A stretch of DNA of 64,000 nt from Boswellia sacra (GCA_013180625.2 SNVD02000468.1:62001-126000); one strand, 5' to 3'; positions 23,852-37,537 are shown, numbered from the stretch's first letter. Made by a program: numbers and translations. The notes: generated by a model not told the origin, from the sequence alone.

Positions 23852-25482
23852 CTCTTCTCTTCTCTTCACACTTTGATCATAAGCTACCTCGCTGCAACTT
23901 GAAAAGGAAGATGGATGCAATGTTCGAGTTTTTAATCGTCTGTGGCAAGGACTGACGAGGGTTGGTGCTCTGCCAGCTGTGCCTTTGACAATTGGCCAGG
24001 ATGGACGACCGTGGGCCTGGTTTCTTCAATCTAAATAAGTGGTTTGTGATGATGGAAAGAAACTTTCCGTAATCATAGGTCCGTTTCACAGTCTCTGAAA
24101 ATTTTTTTAACTGTCGCTTTATTTTCTAGATTTTCTATATATCAACGAGCTTTTAACCAGCCAGTGTAGAGATAGGAACCGTGAAAAAAATAAAAATAAT
24201 TGACTTCTAAAATTTTTAAAAAAATAAAAGAGGGTGTGTTTATTTTTTAATCTAAATCTTATTTTTTGTATTACATATTTTTAATATATTTTATATTTAA
24301 TATCAATAACATATTTTTTAAATTTAAAATAATTCAAAATCAATCACATATTTTTAAATTTAATTAAAAATAAAAACACAAAATTATAAAATAAACAATT
24401 CCTTGTCTTTCCTTATATTTATCATTATCCATTTAGATGTTTAATTTGAATTTTCATTTAATTGTATCATTAATATGCTTTTAAAACGTAAATATACAAA
24501 ATTGAAATATCGGTGTTCATTCAAATAAAACAAAAAATTAATACTGGGAATTGATTAAGAGGGATATTTGAGCCCCACCCCACGCCTAAACTAAAAAACA
24601 CCTCTCTCCTAATTTAATCCAAGTAAAATTGTGAAATGAAGAAAAAAATCTGTTGTTTATTTTGTTCATGGAAGAGTGTGACTATATATACCCACAAATT
24701 TGATTTCGATATCCGTTATATAATTAAATTTTTTATTATTAAAATAACCATTAATAAAATAAGTATAAAAGACAAAATAACTTTAAAAAATAAATATAAT
24801 AACATCACTCTTAAGTTATATATATATATATATAAGATTTTTCTAAAAAAAAAAAAATTCTTTTCTACTTGAATGGTATCAAAAGCTTTCTTCATCATGG
24901 AAACATTAGATATAGTTAAAGAGTAATACTCCCTGAATTTCAAAATACCTCCGAAAGAAAATTGCTTACCATCTCCAAACTCCATAAATTGGTTTGCAAT
25001 AAAACCCTACACAAATCAATTAATTACTTTTTCTTCTTGTTCTATGCATCAGCCTAAGTAAACAGAAGCATTAAATCAGTGAAATCAATCATCTCCAACT
25101 CTTCTGACGCGAAAGATCGCAAGCGCTTGAGACTATCAGTTATTGAGGTTTTTTAAAATCTCAATAATTGATACGTATCTGTATCTCCCTAACTAACGTT
25201 TCGGTACTTAAAAAATCCATGTATCACGAATGAGGAATGAGCTAAATTAGGCTTGGGCGGAACACAACCCAAACTGGCTTCAAGTTAGGCCCAGCAGATG
25301 ACAGGCCTGTGCTTTTCCACCACCATGAAGTGATCAAACATGCCATAGCCTTGCCTGTGCCCCACTCCCAATTTATACGTGTATAGTTACCTAAAAACAA
25401 AATTGGGGGGACTTTGGACGTAAATTGTTAATATAAAACTAGAAACAAAATTTAATCAGCGATTACAATAATTCAATGACTA
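23852..25482. other. Intergenic DNA upstream of the DUF2828 pseudogene
   Basis: Mostly AT-rich. A (TA)n microsatellite lies at 24817-24834 and poly-A runs near 24846. The stretch 25,220-25,400 has normal base composition but no open frame or RNA signal I can recognise. Confidence 0.55.
24817..24834. repeat. (TA)9 microsatellite
   Basis: Nine uninterrupted TA units within an AT-rich block. Confidence 0.9.
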
Positions 25483-26344
25483 AGGTGGTGTTTATTTTTA
25501 AATACTTTAAATTGTTAATTTTTTTTAATAATCGGTAAACTTTCATTTATTTTTTTTAATATTTCAAATTAATTAGCTAATAATATGTTAAGTGATAACT
25601 ATTGAAAAATTTGATATCATTAAGTTTTAAAATAAACAATATATTTGATAGAATTTTATTATATATTATAGAGACAGTTTTATTAAAACTTTAAAAGTTA
25701 TTTATTAGATTGCTAAGGACATTTTATTTTATTTAATAGTGTGAATTTAAAGTAAAAAATTAATATTTAATATTATCAGTTAAAAGATCATATTAGTTTT
25801 TTTTTCTTTTTAAGTTTATGAAATGGAAAACACTTTAATTAATAGAATTAATCTTTAATGATTCAAAATATGGTCTTCAAAATGTAATGAATAAAATACT
25901 ACTCTTAAAATTTTTTTCATACAAATTGATATGACTTAAACTTAATCTAATTAGAGGAATAAATTTTAAAAATTTATAATATTAATGATATATTAGTTAT
26001 ACAATAATATCATATGAGTTTATATAATATAATATTAACTATTTAAATGAAAAAGAATTTTTATTTAATAATTATTTTTTAAAGGTTGTAAGAAATATAA
26101 TATTAATTATTAAAATAAAAAAAGAATTTTTATTTAATTTTATTAACTATTTAATTTTTAAAAGATTGTATAAATATAAATATAAACATTTTATATTTTA
26201 ACAAGGGTCAAAAAAGTCACATTAAATGTAAAATATTTTCTTACCACTTTTTTTAAGTAGTATCTAAAAAAGCAAACAAACATCCTATTAAGTGATGTAA
26301 ATTAAGTTCTAAAAACAATTAAGTGATTGAAACAAGCATCACCT
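25483..26344. mobile_element. MITE-like element, copy 1
   Basis: The left end AGGTGGTGTTTATTTTT and the right end AAACAAGCATCACCT are inverted repeats. The interior is very AT-rich and non-coding. Long stretches match copy 2 at 26589-27882 (for example TTAATTAGCTAATAATATGTT and AAAATTTGATATCATT). Flanking 8-mers are not clean duplications, so the exact borders are uncertain. Superfamily is not settled; hAT is my first guess. Confidence 0.55.
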
Positions 26345-26588
26345 AAGTCTAAGCACTCAAGACAAATGTTGGGATTATAAACAATAAAAAATAACCATTA
26401 AGTAATACAAGATATATTTTCTAAATAAATAAATAACATATTTGGAAGTACATGGTCATCAGATCAGATGCAACTGTTGAGTGGCTACTTCTCGATCGTG
26501 ACATTCGGTTTTGGTCATGATGTTGAGAGAGGAAGTAAAACCTAACCTTCTCCAACGAAAGGCTCCACCGTCAAGAAAAAAAAAAAAA

Positions 26589-27882
26589 GGTGGTGTTTGT
26601 TTTCTTCCACTTATCACTTAACATTTAAAGTGTTTAGATTTAAATCTTAAAATTTTTGTTTGTTTTTCCATTTAGCACTTATTTTAAGTGATAAATCACT
26701 TAATTGAAAAATAGAAAATTTATCACTTTTTCTAATCACTATTGTCTAAATGAGATGTTAAAAATTTTATACCATAAATATCCCTACATATTAAAATAAT
26801 ATAAATTTTATCCAATTTTCTAATCATTATTGTCTAAATGAGGTGTTAAAAATTTTATTCCATAAATATCCCTCTATATTAAAATAATATCAATTTTATC
26901 AAATTTTTATTTATGAATATTATTTTAATTTATTAAAAGGTACAATTTTAATATATTTGTGATTGTTTTAGTATTTATTATCAAATTTTTATATTATTTA
27001 TTACTATATTTATAATTACCATATTAAAATATGATAAATATTTTTTATAATTGGTAAACTTTAATTTATTTCTATTAATATTTTAAATTAATTAGCTAAT
27101 AATATGTTGAATAATAACTATTGAAAAATTTGATATCATTATAAATAGCGAGTTTTAAAATAGATAATATATTTGATAGAATTTTATTACATATTATAGG
27201 GATCAGTTTTATTGAAACTTCAAAAGTTATTTATTAGATTGCTAAGGACATTTTATTTTATTTAATAGTGTAAATTTAAAGTAAAAAATTAATATTTAAT
27301 ATTGTCAGTTAAAAGATCATATTAGTTTTTTTTCTTTTTAAGTTTATGAAATGGAAAACACTTTAATTAATATAATTATTCTTTTATTATTCAAAATATG
27401 GTCCTCAAAATGTAATGGATAAAATACTACTCTTAATTTTTTTTACACAAATTGATATGGCTTAAACTTGATTTAATTGGAGGAATGAATTTTAAAAATT
27501 GATAATATTAATGATATAGTAGTTATACAATAATATCATATGAGTGTATATAATATAATATTAACTATTTAAATGAAAAAGAATTTTTATTTAATAATTA
27601 TTTTTTAAAGGTGGTAAGAAATATAATATTAATTATTTAAATGAAAAAGAATTTTGATTTAATTTTATTAACTATTTACTTTTTAAATGATTGTATAAAT
27701 ATAAATATAAACATATTACATTTTAACAAGAGTAAAAAAGTTAAATTAAAGGTAAAATATTCTCTTACCACTTTTTTAAGTGGTATCTAAAAAAGCAAAC
27801 AAACATTTTATTAAGTGGTATAAATTAAGTTCTAAAAAGTGTTTAGATCTAAAAAGTGTTAAGTGATTGAAACAAACACCAC
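26589..27882. mobile_element. MITE-like element, copy 2
   Basis: The left end AGGTGGTGTTTGTTTTCTTC and the right end GAAACAAACACCACCT are inverted repeats, and the subterminal AAGTGTTTAGAT/ATCTAAACACTT words extend the match. It is about 430 bp longer than copy 1 and contains an internal duplication (the TCATTATTGTCTAAATGAG words recur near 26735 and 26823). No gene inside. Confidence 0.6.
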
Positions 27883-30620
27883 CTAAGATGATTGATAAAT
27901 TGACGATATTAAATATAATTTTTTAACTTTTAATTTTAACAACTGAATTTAGTGATCTCAAGAGCTAGAAATATGAGTTAATGAATTATGTTAAAAGATC
28001 TTCTCCCGATAAAATCATATGAAGAATTTGTTCATTTGAATAACCCCTTTTTTTATTATGCAAGAAATATGTCAAAACAAAACTTTCAAATAGAGTTACA
28101 TGATTCCTAATAAAATAATACGAAGAATTTGCTCATTTGAACCGCCAATTTTATTATTATTATTATTGAAGAAATATGTCCAAAATTTTTTTCGAATTGA
28201 GTTACATGACAACAGATCAAAGATTTGATTTTATTCTTTCACCAATATTTTAGCTTACAATATCCTAATTGTTTCAAAGAAAATTGAATTAGTTTGTTTA
28301 TTTTAAATGAATTTTCCAACAAAACAAAATAATGCTTGAGTAACCACTTTAGTAACTTTGTGCTGGTTAAATTGACCAAAATTTCATTTCCAAATGAAAG
28401 AAGAGCACTTGTATTATACAGTGCCTCGAAAGGGTGCTCATATTATACTAGGAAACAATGCCATAGTTCACACAAGTGCTTGCTTTGAACTTAAGATGTT
28501 AAGCATTGATAAATTTAAATTCAATGCTCGAAAATTGTAGTCAAAGTGGTTATTGTTAACGTGAATTTAATAACAAGATACATTTAATTAACTCTCAAAA
28601 CAAAAGTTGATAAGAGTTAAGTAAAATGTTGAGAAACCTTTAATTATTGCGTCCAAAAGTTACCTTTAGGAGTTTGAAAAGTCATGATTTCCTAGGAGCA
28701 GAGCTAGAATTTGATAGTTAGGAGAACATATAAAAATAATCATTAAAGAGACGATTCAAGAAAATAAAAAGTTTATATTAAGGACTGAATTAAAAAAAAA
28801 AGTAAATTTTTTGCAGATAATTTAAAACTTTTTGTTTGGATCATGGAACCTGTACCAACACTGCACATATTTGATAAGTGGTAACTCATTTTTTATAGAG
28901 CTGAGAAGAAGATTTGTCGATAGATGAGTAATGATAAGGGAACTCAATCTGAGAATTTTTGTAATATTAATATGCAAAACATGAATAAAGAAATAATTAC
29001 TGACTTCCAAATCACCCAGCAGCCCAACCCAAACCAAGTTCGAGACTCATCATTTAACTCCACGAAAAGCCCATGGTTTTCTTTAGTTTTCGTGGGCTCG
29101 TTCTTGATTGAAAACCCAACACAGGTCCATAGAAAATGATGAAAAATTGATATTGTCAACCTCATCCATTCGTTTTTTTTTTTTTTTTTTGTTTTTTTTG
29201 TTTTTTAACTTTGAGTGAGTGGGGGTGCTGGTAAGAACACATACAAACGAACATTTCCCACATACATTACCTAAACTCGATTATGAGAACCTAATCATGA
29301 CTTGTTCAAGAAAAAGGTCTATTCATTCATTAATTTGATTTGAACATTCCTAAATCCAATCACATCAAACTTCATTGTCCCTCATAGCCATTGTCCAGTG
29401 CGCTTTTCAAGATCAGGTCCGTTCGTCTGCTTCACAAATCCTTTGGGCCCGAAGGTTAATTAACTTTTCTTATGTTCATCTTTATTTTAATTTTAAATGC
29501 ACCAATGAAACTCTTAACTCCAATTCTTCTATGAGTGTGACAGTGATTCTCAACAAACCTTGAAGATTAATTGCATCGATTGATACTAACATTTTACCCT
29601 TCATATACATTATCTTAATGGGTCAAGATTGAAAGTAACATTCACACGTTCTTGAGACTCAACTACTTTAATCAGAAGGGCTGGAATTTTGAGTTGCTTA
29701 TTATTATTTATTAATGTAAATTATGTATCTTAATTAACTTCTGAACATAACCGATTTCCATTTTAAATTTTTTATATGTTCAATAACTGGATTCCATAAA
29801 TAAGAATTCAGAAATACCCTCCAAGTAATTTTCTTAGAAAATTGAAGATGACATATATTTTAATGTATATGGGTTTTGTATTTGAGAAATTAACAATATC
29901 AAATTCTTACGTGCAATATTGTCCTTTTGGTTGGATAATTATTACTAGGCCAGCTGCTACTTCTTCATAGCGTAAAAATAATCTCGAACAAGACAAAAAG
30001 AGAAAGCTACGTGAAGTGGTAGAACACTTGAAGTAAAGACCAGAAAGACGGATTGAGTAGATTTTAAGGGGGAATCAAATATGCATCTTCTTGGTTATCA
30101 AAAGATGACCAAGTTCACTTAATGAAACATCATAAATCCATTAAAGTTAAATCATGATTTACAATAGTTTAAAAGAGAAATTGAATTAAACAAAGTACTA
30201 AGTAGCTTTGAATTGACTAAATTAGATTTTGACGGCCCAGACTTGGAGAACCCTTTAACTTGATTGATTCCCCTCTTCGAAAGAATCACGTGACAAATTG
30301 AATTGTTCAACATCCAAACTTTCTAGGCTAGTATGCTTGCTTTGCTTGCTCAACTTTTGTCCTGAATATCTTTCTCTGTTTTCTGATTTAAAATTAAACA
30401 ATTTCTATAAGTACAGAAATTTCCAAAAATATATAGTATGAGTCTAAAAGGATTGAAGACTAGCACTATTAAATATAAGACTAGTAGTGACATATATAAA
30501 TATATTTGTATGAGAAATTAACGTTAGATATGTAATATTAAACATGACGCTTGTTACATATAATTAATGATAACATGGTCTAAGTATTAGTTATTAGTCT
30601 CAAATCCAATGACACTAATT
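27883..30620. other. Intergenic DNA
   Basis: AT-rich sequence with short accidental frames only. There is a long poly-T/poly-A tract at 29169-29206. The words around 29,040-29,100 and 29,400-29,450 have more balanced composition, but no conserved protein or RNA is visible. Confidence 0.55.
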
Positions 30621-30625
30621 ATATT

Positions 30626-31476
30626 TATTGGTGTCAACATGTGGCACTCTTGTATGTGTCATGTACATGATAATTTTGGACTAACTTGTGATAAAATGAG
30701 AATATTAGATTGTTTCTTGTTTTACTATTTTCAAAAGTATAATTTATGAAATAGTTGATTTATAATGAATATCTCTTTAGATTAGGATATTTTTTTATGT
30801 ATTCTAGTTAAATTAGGAGTATATTTATTTGTATCGTATTTCATTTAGGAGTTACTTATATCACTCCCTACTTTATCCTAATTTGAGTTTGATTAAGATT
30901 TTACGGGATTTTAAAGAGAATACAATCGGGCATCTCACTATATGTAATGTTATTTTTTACATAACTTATATATGGGTGGTGTGTGTATGTCACGACATTT
31001 CAAGAATTAAAGGAGAGCTTCAATGCAAATTGGAATACTTCTTTGATTTTATTTTATGAGTGTCTTAATCATGTATGAAAGGTTGTAATCGTGCATGAAT
31101 TTTAATTAGATCTATCTGAGTTAGTATACACTTGAGACAACCTACGAGTTGAGTGTTTATGTGATCAGTGTCAGACATCATAATTATGTTTTACTTAACA
31201 ATGTGTTGTTAGTTGTCAGCGACAGAGAATGAGTGTGTCACTAGAGTTTAAGATCTTGGCGGGATTTTGTTTTAAAAAGATTAGGTCAGTGTATGAGAGT
31301 GATTCAGCACTGTAAATGATCATAAAGATTGTACAAATAAGAACTTAGTAAATTGCAGCTCTAAAACTGTCCGTGGATGTAGGTTTTATTACCAAACCTC
31401 GTAAAATCCTCATGTGCCATTTTACTTTACAATTTACTGTTATATTGCACATAACTTCATACTTCCAGATCTCACA
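30626..31476 (+). repeat. 5' LTR of element B
   Basis: The 851-bp LTR starts TATTGGTGTCAAC (the first TG has become TA) and ends AGATCTCACA. It matches 34380-35243 over its whole length. Confidence 0.9.
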
Positions 31477-31478
31477 AT

Positions 31479-31490
31479 TGGTATCAGAAC
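31479..31490 (+). promoter_or_regulatory. Primer-binding site of element B
   Basis: TGGTATCAGAAC lies two bases after the 5' LTR. It is one mismatch from the complement of the plant initiator tRNA-Met 3' end, the usual copia primer. Confidence 0.85.
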
Positions 31491-31538
31491 AGGTTTACTA
31501 ACATACAAGTGAAGAAAAGATCACGTTGATTTAGAGGA

Positions 31539-34330
31539 ATGGAGTTTATTCGTAATGTAGGATCCGGAACTCAACCAGCTATTCTTCATGATGGTAATTA
31601 TTCATATTAGAAAGTAAGAATGATGATGTATATCAAATTTCTTGATGATAGGGCATGGACTAGTGTGCTTAAAGGATGAACACCACTAACAATATTAAAT
31701 ACTTTTGGCAATTTTGAACCCAAACTTGAGGAGGAATGAACTGATAAAGAATACTGACGTTCAAGCTAGAACTCAAAGGCTTTTAATGCAAGTTTTGCTG
31801 CTGTGGACTTAAATAACTTCGGATAGATTTCAAAGTGCAAAGTAGTTAAAGAGGCTTGGGACATTCTTGAGGTAAAATATGAAGGTACTGCTTCTGTTAA
31901 AAGATCTAAATTGATGATATTAAATTCAAAATTTGAGAACTTGATGATGCATAAGGATGATTTGATTTCTGAGTTTTATTCTAAGTTATGTCACATCACC
32001 AATTCTGCATATATGCTTGGCAAAACTTTTATTGATGTAAAAATTGTTAGCAAAATAATTAGATATATTCCAGATAAATTTCAGCCTAAAATTTCAGCTA
32101 TTGAGGAAGTTAAACACGCTGATGAGATGAGGGTTGATGAACTGATTGGCATTCTTCAAAACTTTGAGATTAATCATAGTACTAGGAAGCAATAAGGGAA
32201 GAGCATTGCATTCAATGTTAAAACTAAAAATTCTGATGGTGAAAGTACTAACGAGCTTGATGAAACTGATTCTAAACAAATTACTTTTCTAATAAGAAAT
32301 TATGTCAAGTTCATGAAAAAGGATTTTAGGAAAAAGAATCAAGGAAAGCCAATAAAGACAAGTTCAGAAAATTCAGCAAGGAGAATGACAAGAACAAATT
32401 GAAGCAACCTAATAAGAAAAGACAGATTCAGTGTTATGAATGTTCTGGTTATGGGCATATTCAATCTAAATGTGCTAATCTCAAAAAGAAGAACAAAGGC
32501 TTGACAACTACCTAGAGTGATAATTCAGAATCTGATTCGGAAGATCAAGAATACATGAGTAATTTTGTTGCATTAATAGCATCTGCAGCTAAAAAAGGGA
32601 AAGCTTTTATGACTGACATAACAGAAAAGTGCAGATATGATGATGAACATTCAGATACAGAAGATGATTGAAAATACTATGAAGAGTTGCAAGAAACTTA
32701 CAATGCATTTTATAGTGAATGGCTGAGTCAGAAAGAAGAAATCAAAACTTTGAAGAAGGAGATTGAAGTACTGAAATGTGAAAAATCTTATGTTGAAAAC
32801 TGTATCACAGAACTGGAGCTTGCTTTGACAGACAAAATAGCACATATTGAGAAAATTATAACAGAACTGATTGAGAGCAAAAGATGTGTTGATCAACTCA
32901 GAATTGGGTCAGCTAAACTTGATCAGGTCTTAAGTCTTGGAAGAGACAATTCCAACAAACATGGATTGGGATATATAGAAGGTAATGTTACATTCTCATC
33001 AACAACAGTATTTGTAAAAGCTTTAACATCAGATAAAAATATGAGCTTAACTCAAAAAGGTCAAGTCCTAGTTCAAAAAGCAATGAAGCATTTTTTTTTT
33101 CTCTCTAAGCTCTTTCAAATCCAGTCCTGAAAAGATAAGAAAATTCATTCCAACATGTTATTTTTGCGGTACCAAATGGCATATTAGACCTAGATGTTTT
33201 AAATTATTGAATCTTTTACATAAAAGGTCAAAACAGTTTAAACTGTTACCAAATACACAACTGTAGTGGGTTAAGAAAGAGAAGATAGTTTGCAAAGTTG
33301 CTTTTACTGCACTTAAACATTTTTCTAACGATTTGTGATATTTTGACAGTGGTTGTTCCAGGCACATGACTGAAAATTAACAGTTTTTGAAAAATTTTGA
33401 AGCATGCAGGGAAGGAAATGTCACTTATGGTGATCGAGTAAAGAGTAAGATCATTAGCAAAGGTACTTTGAATGTCAAGGGCTTACACAACTTCCAAAAT
33501 GTCTTGTTGGTTGAAGGTTTGAAAGCTAATCTAATTAGTGTTAGTCAGATATGTGATGATAAGTATACTGTTAATTTCACATAGGACAAATGCATGATTT
33601 TAGACAATCTTGGTAAATGCATTTTAGAGGAAATAGATCTTCAGATAATTGTTATTTGGTAAAAATTGTATTTCATGCTAGGATCTCGGATTTAGAATTG
33701 TGGTATCAAAAATTAGGACACTTAAATTACAAAGACTTGGTTAAATTAACTAAGTTAGCTGCTGTAAAAGGAGTTCCTAAACTTGATGACAAAATCAATG
33801 AAATTTGTGGACCATGTTAAATGGGAAAACAAATTAGAAGTGCATACAAATCAATCCCATATCTTAGCACATCCAAAATAGTTGATTTCTAAATATGCAT
33901 CCTATGTAAATTGAAAGCATTGCTGGTAAAAGAGACATATTTGTTTGTGTCGATGACTTCTCTAGATATACTTGGGTTGATTTTATTAAAGAAAATTTGA
34001 CACTTTTGAAGCTTTCAGGAATCTTTGTATTAAGCTTGAAAATGGGCAAAATAGGAACATTGGCAAGATAGTGAGAATAAGGCGTGATCATGGCAAGGAT
34101 TTTGAAAATGTTAGCTATGCTGACTTTTGCAAATATCATAAAATTGAATGAATTTTCAAATCTCAAAACTCCTGAACAAAATGACATTATAGAAAGAAAA
34201 AACAAAACTCTTCAAGAGATGGCTATAGTGGTGCTCAATAGCAAAAAGTTGACCAAAACACTATAGGCTGAAGCAATAAGCACTGCTTGTTATATTTCAA
34301 ATAGAGTTTATATTGTGTACTATTCTTTGA
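31539..34330 (+). pseudogene. gag-protease-integrase remnant of element B
   Basis: From the ATG at 31539 the order is gag (open part 31911-32195, with FENLMMHKDD, AYMLGK and the segment MRVDELIGILQNF), a CCHC knuckle CYECSGYGHIQSKC near 32433, a coiled-coil-like stretch 32687-33000, a second knuckle CYFCGTKWHIRPRC near 33157 with Gly changed to Trp, the protease motif FDSGCSRHMT near 33340, the pre-integrase segment LWYQKLGHLNYKDL with IC..C, and integrase blocks FVCVDDFSRYTWVDF and TPEQNDIIERKN. Many stops and frameshifts are present. Integrase stops near 34,330, before reverse transcriptase. No function remains. Confidence 0.8.
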
Positions 34331-34379
34331 TCAGAAACGGTTTGGTGTTTTCATCACAAGTTGCCAAAAAGGGGGAGAT

Positions 34380-35243
34380 TGTTGGTGTCAACGTCTGACA
34401 CTCTTGCATGTGCCACGCACATGATAATTTTGGACCAACTTGTGAAAAAACCAGAATGTTATATTGTTTTTTATTTTACTGTTTCTAGAAGTATAATTTA
34501 GGAAGTACTTGATTCATAATGAATATCTCTTTAGATTAGGACATTATTTGATGTATTCTAGTTAAATTATAAGTATATTTATTTGTGTCCTATTTTGTTT
34601 AGGTGTTACTTATATCACTTCCTAAAGTATTGTTCTTTATCCTAAATTGAGTTTGATTAAGATTTTACAGGATTTTAAAGAGATTACAATCGGACATCCC
34701 ACTATATATAATGTTATTTTTTACATAACTTATATATGGGTGGTGTGTGCATGTCACAGCATTTCAAGAATTAGAGGAGAGCTTCAACGCAAATTGGAAT
34801 GCTTCTTTGATTTTATTTTATGAGTGTCTTATTCATGTATAAGAGGTTGTGATCGTGCATGAATTTCAATTAGATCTGTCTGAGTTAGTATGTACTTGAG
34901 AAAACTTGCGAGTTGAGTGTATATATGATTCAGTATCAGACATCATGGTTATGTTTTACTTAACAGTGTGTTATTAAGTTGCCAGCGATAGAAAATTAGC
35001 AGTGTCACTAGAGTTTAAGATCTTGGCAGGATTTTATTTTACAAAGATTAGGTCAGTGTGTGAGAGTGAGTCAGCACTGTAAACGATTCTAAAGATTGTA
35101 TAAACAAAAACTTAGTGAATTATATCTCTAAAGCTGTCCGTAGATGTAGGTTTTATTACCGAGCCACGTAAAATCCTCATGTGCCATTTTACTTTATAAT
35201 TTACTATTGTTTTGCACATAACTTCATACTTCTAGATCTCACA
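34380..35243 (+). repeat. 3' LTR of element B
   Basis: The 864-bp LTR starts TGTTGGTGTCAACG and ends AGATCTCACA, with the target duplication ATATT next to it. Confidence 0.9.
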
Positions 35244-35248
35244 ATATT

Positions 35249-36826
35249 TTTTAAAATATTTTTTTAATTATTTGATCATTAAGAAAATTGTGAAAGAGAA
35301 TTTAGAATTAAACTTATGCTCTTTCTTTCTTTAAATAGATTATTTGGGACTGCTGTAGGATTTTATTAAAAAAAAAATCATACTTTTAAAACTCATCTAT
35401 AAACATATTAAATAAATGGTTATGTAGAGAAATTCTATAAATATTGCAACCGGGGGTTGAGAGGAATTCTAGGAATAGAAATAATCTCCTCCATTTGTTT
35501 ATTCCCTCAAAAATACATAAATAATTGGCGATGGTGATATTAACTCATAAAATAATATTATAAACAAATCAATTATTTAGTTATTTATAGCAATCAAAAT
35601 TGACTGTGCTAACGCCTGCCAAGGACAAGCCCATCCAATTCAACAAAAACTTAGAAGAACCAAAAAAAGACAAGAAAAGATATTGAAACATGCTCATATT
35701 TTAATAACATAAGAAGACCAGTCGTGCGGATGATCTAGTCATGATATGTTGCTTAATCCATTAAGTCGCATCTAGCAGATATCAGTCTAATCATTTAAAT
35801 AAGAAGCGAAGCCTCAGAGAAAATTCTCATCATCTTGAAACTTGACGCATGCACACATACTTATCAATTATACCATTCTACTATTAAACTCAATATATCC
35901 TCTCTTGTTTACTTATATCGTTTACCGTCCGCTAATTTCGGTCCTCTTACAATTTTTTTCTTCTCAATTTCTACAACAAATAATTATTCTTTTGATATAA
36001 ATCAAGGGTTTGTCTAATTTAGTTATAGTAATAGGAAGAAATATTAATAATAATACGTTTTGAGAGTGATCATTCGGATGATACCATTAATATAGGAGTG
36101 TATGCATAAAGCTAGTTGTGTGGGCAACAGTGTATATCTTACAAGACATTATATTTCTTCGCGCGTGAAAATTGTTCTAGCTTGTGTAGGTACTTGAGCT
36201 TGAGCTTGAGCTATCGTAGGTTAGCCACTTCTACACTTGTATAAATTGCACAAAATATTTGTAAATAAAATGTACAAGGGGTAATATTTTCTTTAAGAAA
36301 GTTTACGATATTCAACACGGTTTGTTTGATAATTAGAATATGTCTTGCTCAGACTTTTACGTTTTGTTGCGATTGTGGAGTATTTTTCTCAATCATAATG
36401 TCAATTATTTTATATGTTTTTTTTACTGTTTTCGAAAATATATTGATATTTGAAGGAGTAAAGGATTAATACGATGGAGATTAGCCAACAGGGCAACAAC
36501 CTTTTGTTTGAGAAAAGAAGGAACAGAATGAGCCCACCGCAAATATACTACAATCCTTTCCTCACTGCCACTTTATATTTTCGGCTTTCAGCAAAGAAAA
36601 GATCATCACATATATAATAGTTACAGGTTTGGCCAGCAGCCTTAAAAAAAGGAAGGTTATGGGTTTGAAACAAAATCTAAACAATTAGGCCTACCCTTTT
36701 ATATATATATATCTAATCAAAGACAGAAACAAAAATTAAACAAAAAAATAATTAGAAAAAATAAAAGAAAGATTACAAAGAAAAGAAACTAAACAAGATA
36801 AGACCAGAAAATTGTTGACTTTTAAT
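35249..36826. other. Intergenic DNA downstream of ERF gene 1
   Basis: AT-rich sequence without convincing genes. The part nearest to 36826 is the expected 3' untranslated and terminator region of the minus-strand ERF gene; no single polyadenylation site can be chosen by eye. Confidence 0.5.
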
Positions 36827-37537
36827 TCACCAATTAGGCCTGGCAGTCGTGGACTGATGATGATCAGATGAAGTTAACAGCTGTTCCAAGTAATCTGCTC
36901 CTAGATCTTCCAACACCACCACATTCTCTATCCTCACATCTCTCTCTTTGTTCTTCTTGTTTATCATTTTCTTCCTCATGGAATGTTTTCTCTTGAGTGC
37001 CACCACAGGTGAGCACCCGGCATCCTCAATGCTACACTTCATCTCTCTAAGTGATTCCTTGACTCTCTCAACAGGGAAATTGAGTATGGCAGAAGAACCC
37101 CTCATTGAAAAAGCAGCTTGATCATAAGCCAAAGCAGCTGCTTCTGCACTATCAAATGTCCCTAACCAAACCCTAATCCCATGCCGTGTAGAATCCCTTA
37201 TTTCCGCAGCAAACTTCCCCCATGGCCGCCTCCTCACCCCTCTATACGACTTCTCCTTACTGGGAATATTCTCTCTGCTCACTGAACTCACCTCCTCTTC
37301 CTTGATTCCCTTCACCATCAATGTTGACTCTGATGAGGCCTCCTCCTGCGGCTGTGTGAACTCCGCAATCAGTCCATACAGGAGCATTTCTTCGGAGTCG
37401 TTTTCATTGAAAGGAAGAGAGCTGTTGTTGAACGAAAGGCTATGACTTCGAGACTGAGAGAAGGAATATTCCGGGGACCCAAAAGAGGATTCCGGGGATA
37501 AAATCGAATTGGGTGAGTTGAAGAAGAAGGAATCCAT
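36827..37537 (-). CDS. AP2/ERF transcription factor, group IXc, ERF1/ERF15-like
   Basis: An intronless 236-residue protein. The AP2/ERF domain spans about residues 97-155: [19 protein letters not shown], then [20 protein letters not shown] and [13 protein letters not shown]. It keeps the Arg and Trp residues that contact the GCC box and the Ala14/Asp19 pair that defines ERF rather than DREB proteins. An N-terminal [18 protein letters not shown] block and the C-terminal [16 protein letters not shown] (EDLL-type acidic activation motif) place it with ERF1B, ERF15 and ERF92 of group IXc. Such proteins work in the nucleus and activate ethylene- and jasmonate-dependent defence genes. A basic Lys/Arg stretch near residues 183-199 is a likely nuclear signal. 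The length fits the family. The start is the first ATG after a TATA box 115 bp upstream. The exact orthologue cannot be named. Confidence 0.95.
   Translation of the reverse strand: MDSFFFNSPNSILSPESSFGSPEYSFSQSRSHSLSFNNSSLPFNENDSEEMLLYGLIAEFTQPQEEASSESTLMVKGIKEEEVSSVSRENIPSKEKSYRGVRRRPWGKFAAEIRDSTRHGIRVWLGTFDSAEAAALAYDQAAFSMRGSSAILNFPVERVKESLREMKCSIEDAGCSPVVALKRKHSMRKKMINKKNKERDVRIENVVVLEDLGADYLEQLLTSSDHHQSTTARPNW

Larger units (their letters stand above)
30626..35243 (+). mobile_element. Sirevirus-type Ty1/copia element B, 3' pol deleted
   Basis: A full insertion with LTRs of 851 and 864 bp and perfect 5-bp target duplications ATATT (30621-30625 and 35244-35248). The primer site TGGTATCAGAAC follows the 5' LTR, and the tract CCAAAAAGGGGGAGAT precedes the 3' LTR after CATCACAAGTTG, the Sirevirus polypurine signature. 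The internal part covers gag, protease, the pre-integrase zinc region and most of integrase, then jumps straight to the 3' end near 34,330. Reverse transcriptase and RNase H are missing. The LTRs differ at more sites than in element A, so this one is older. It is a different LTR family. Confidence 0.9.

Noticed and set aside
24636..24985. AT-rich frames with Lys/Ile/Phe/Tyr runs, resembling membrane proteins
   Set aside because: They run through a TA microsatellite and poly-A tracts. The composition alone produces such frames.
28822..29165. Three overlapping 71-73-codon frames on both strands
   Set aside because: They overlap in mutually exclusive frames without any recognisable domain.
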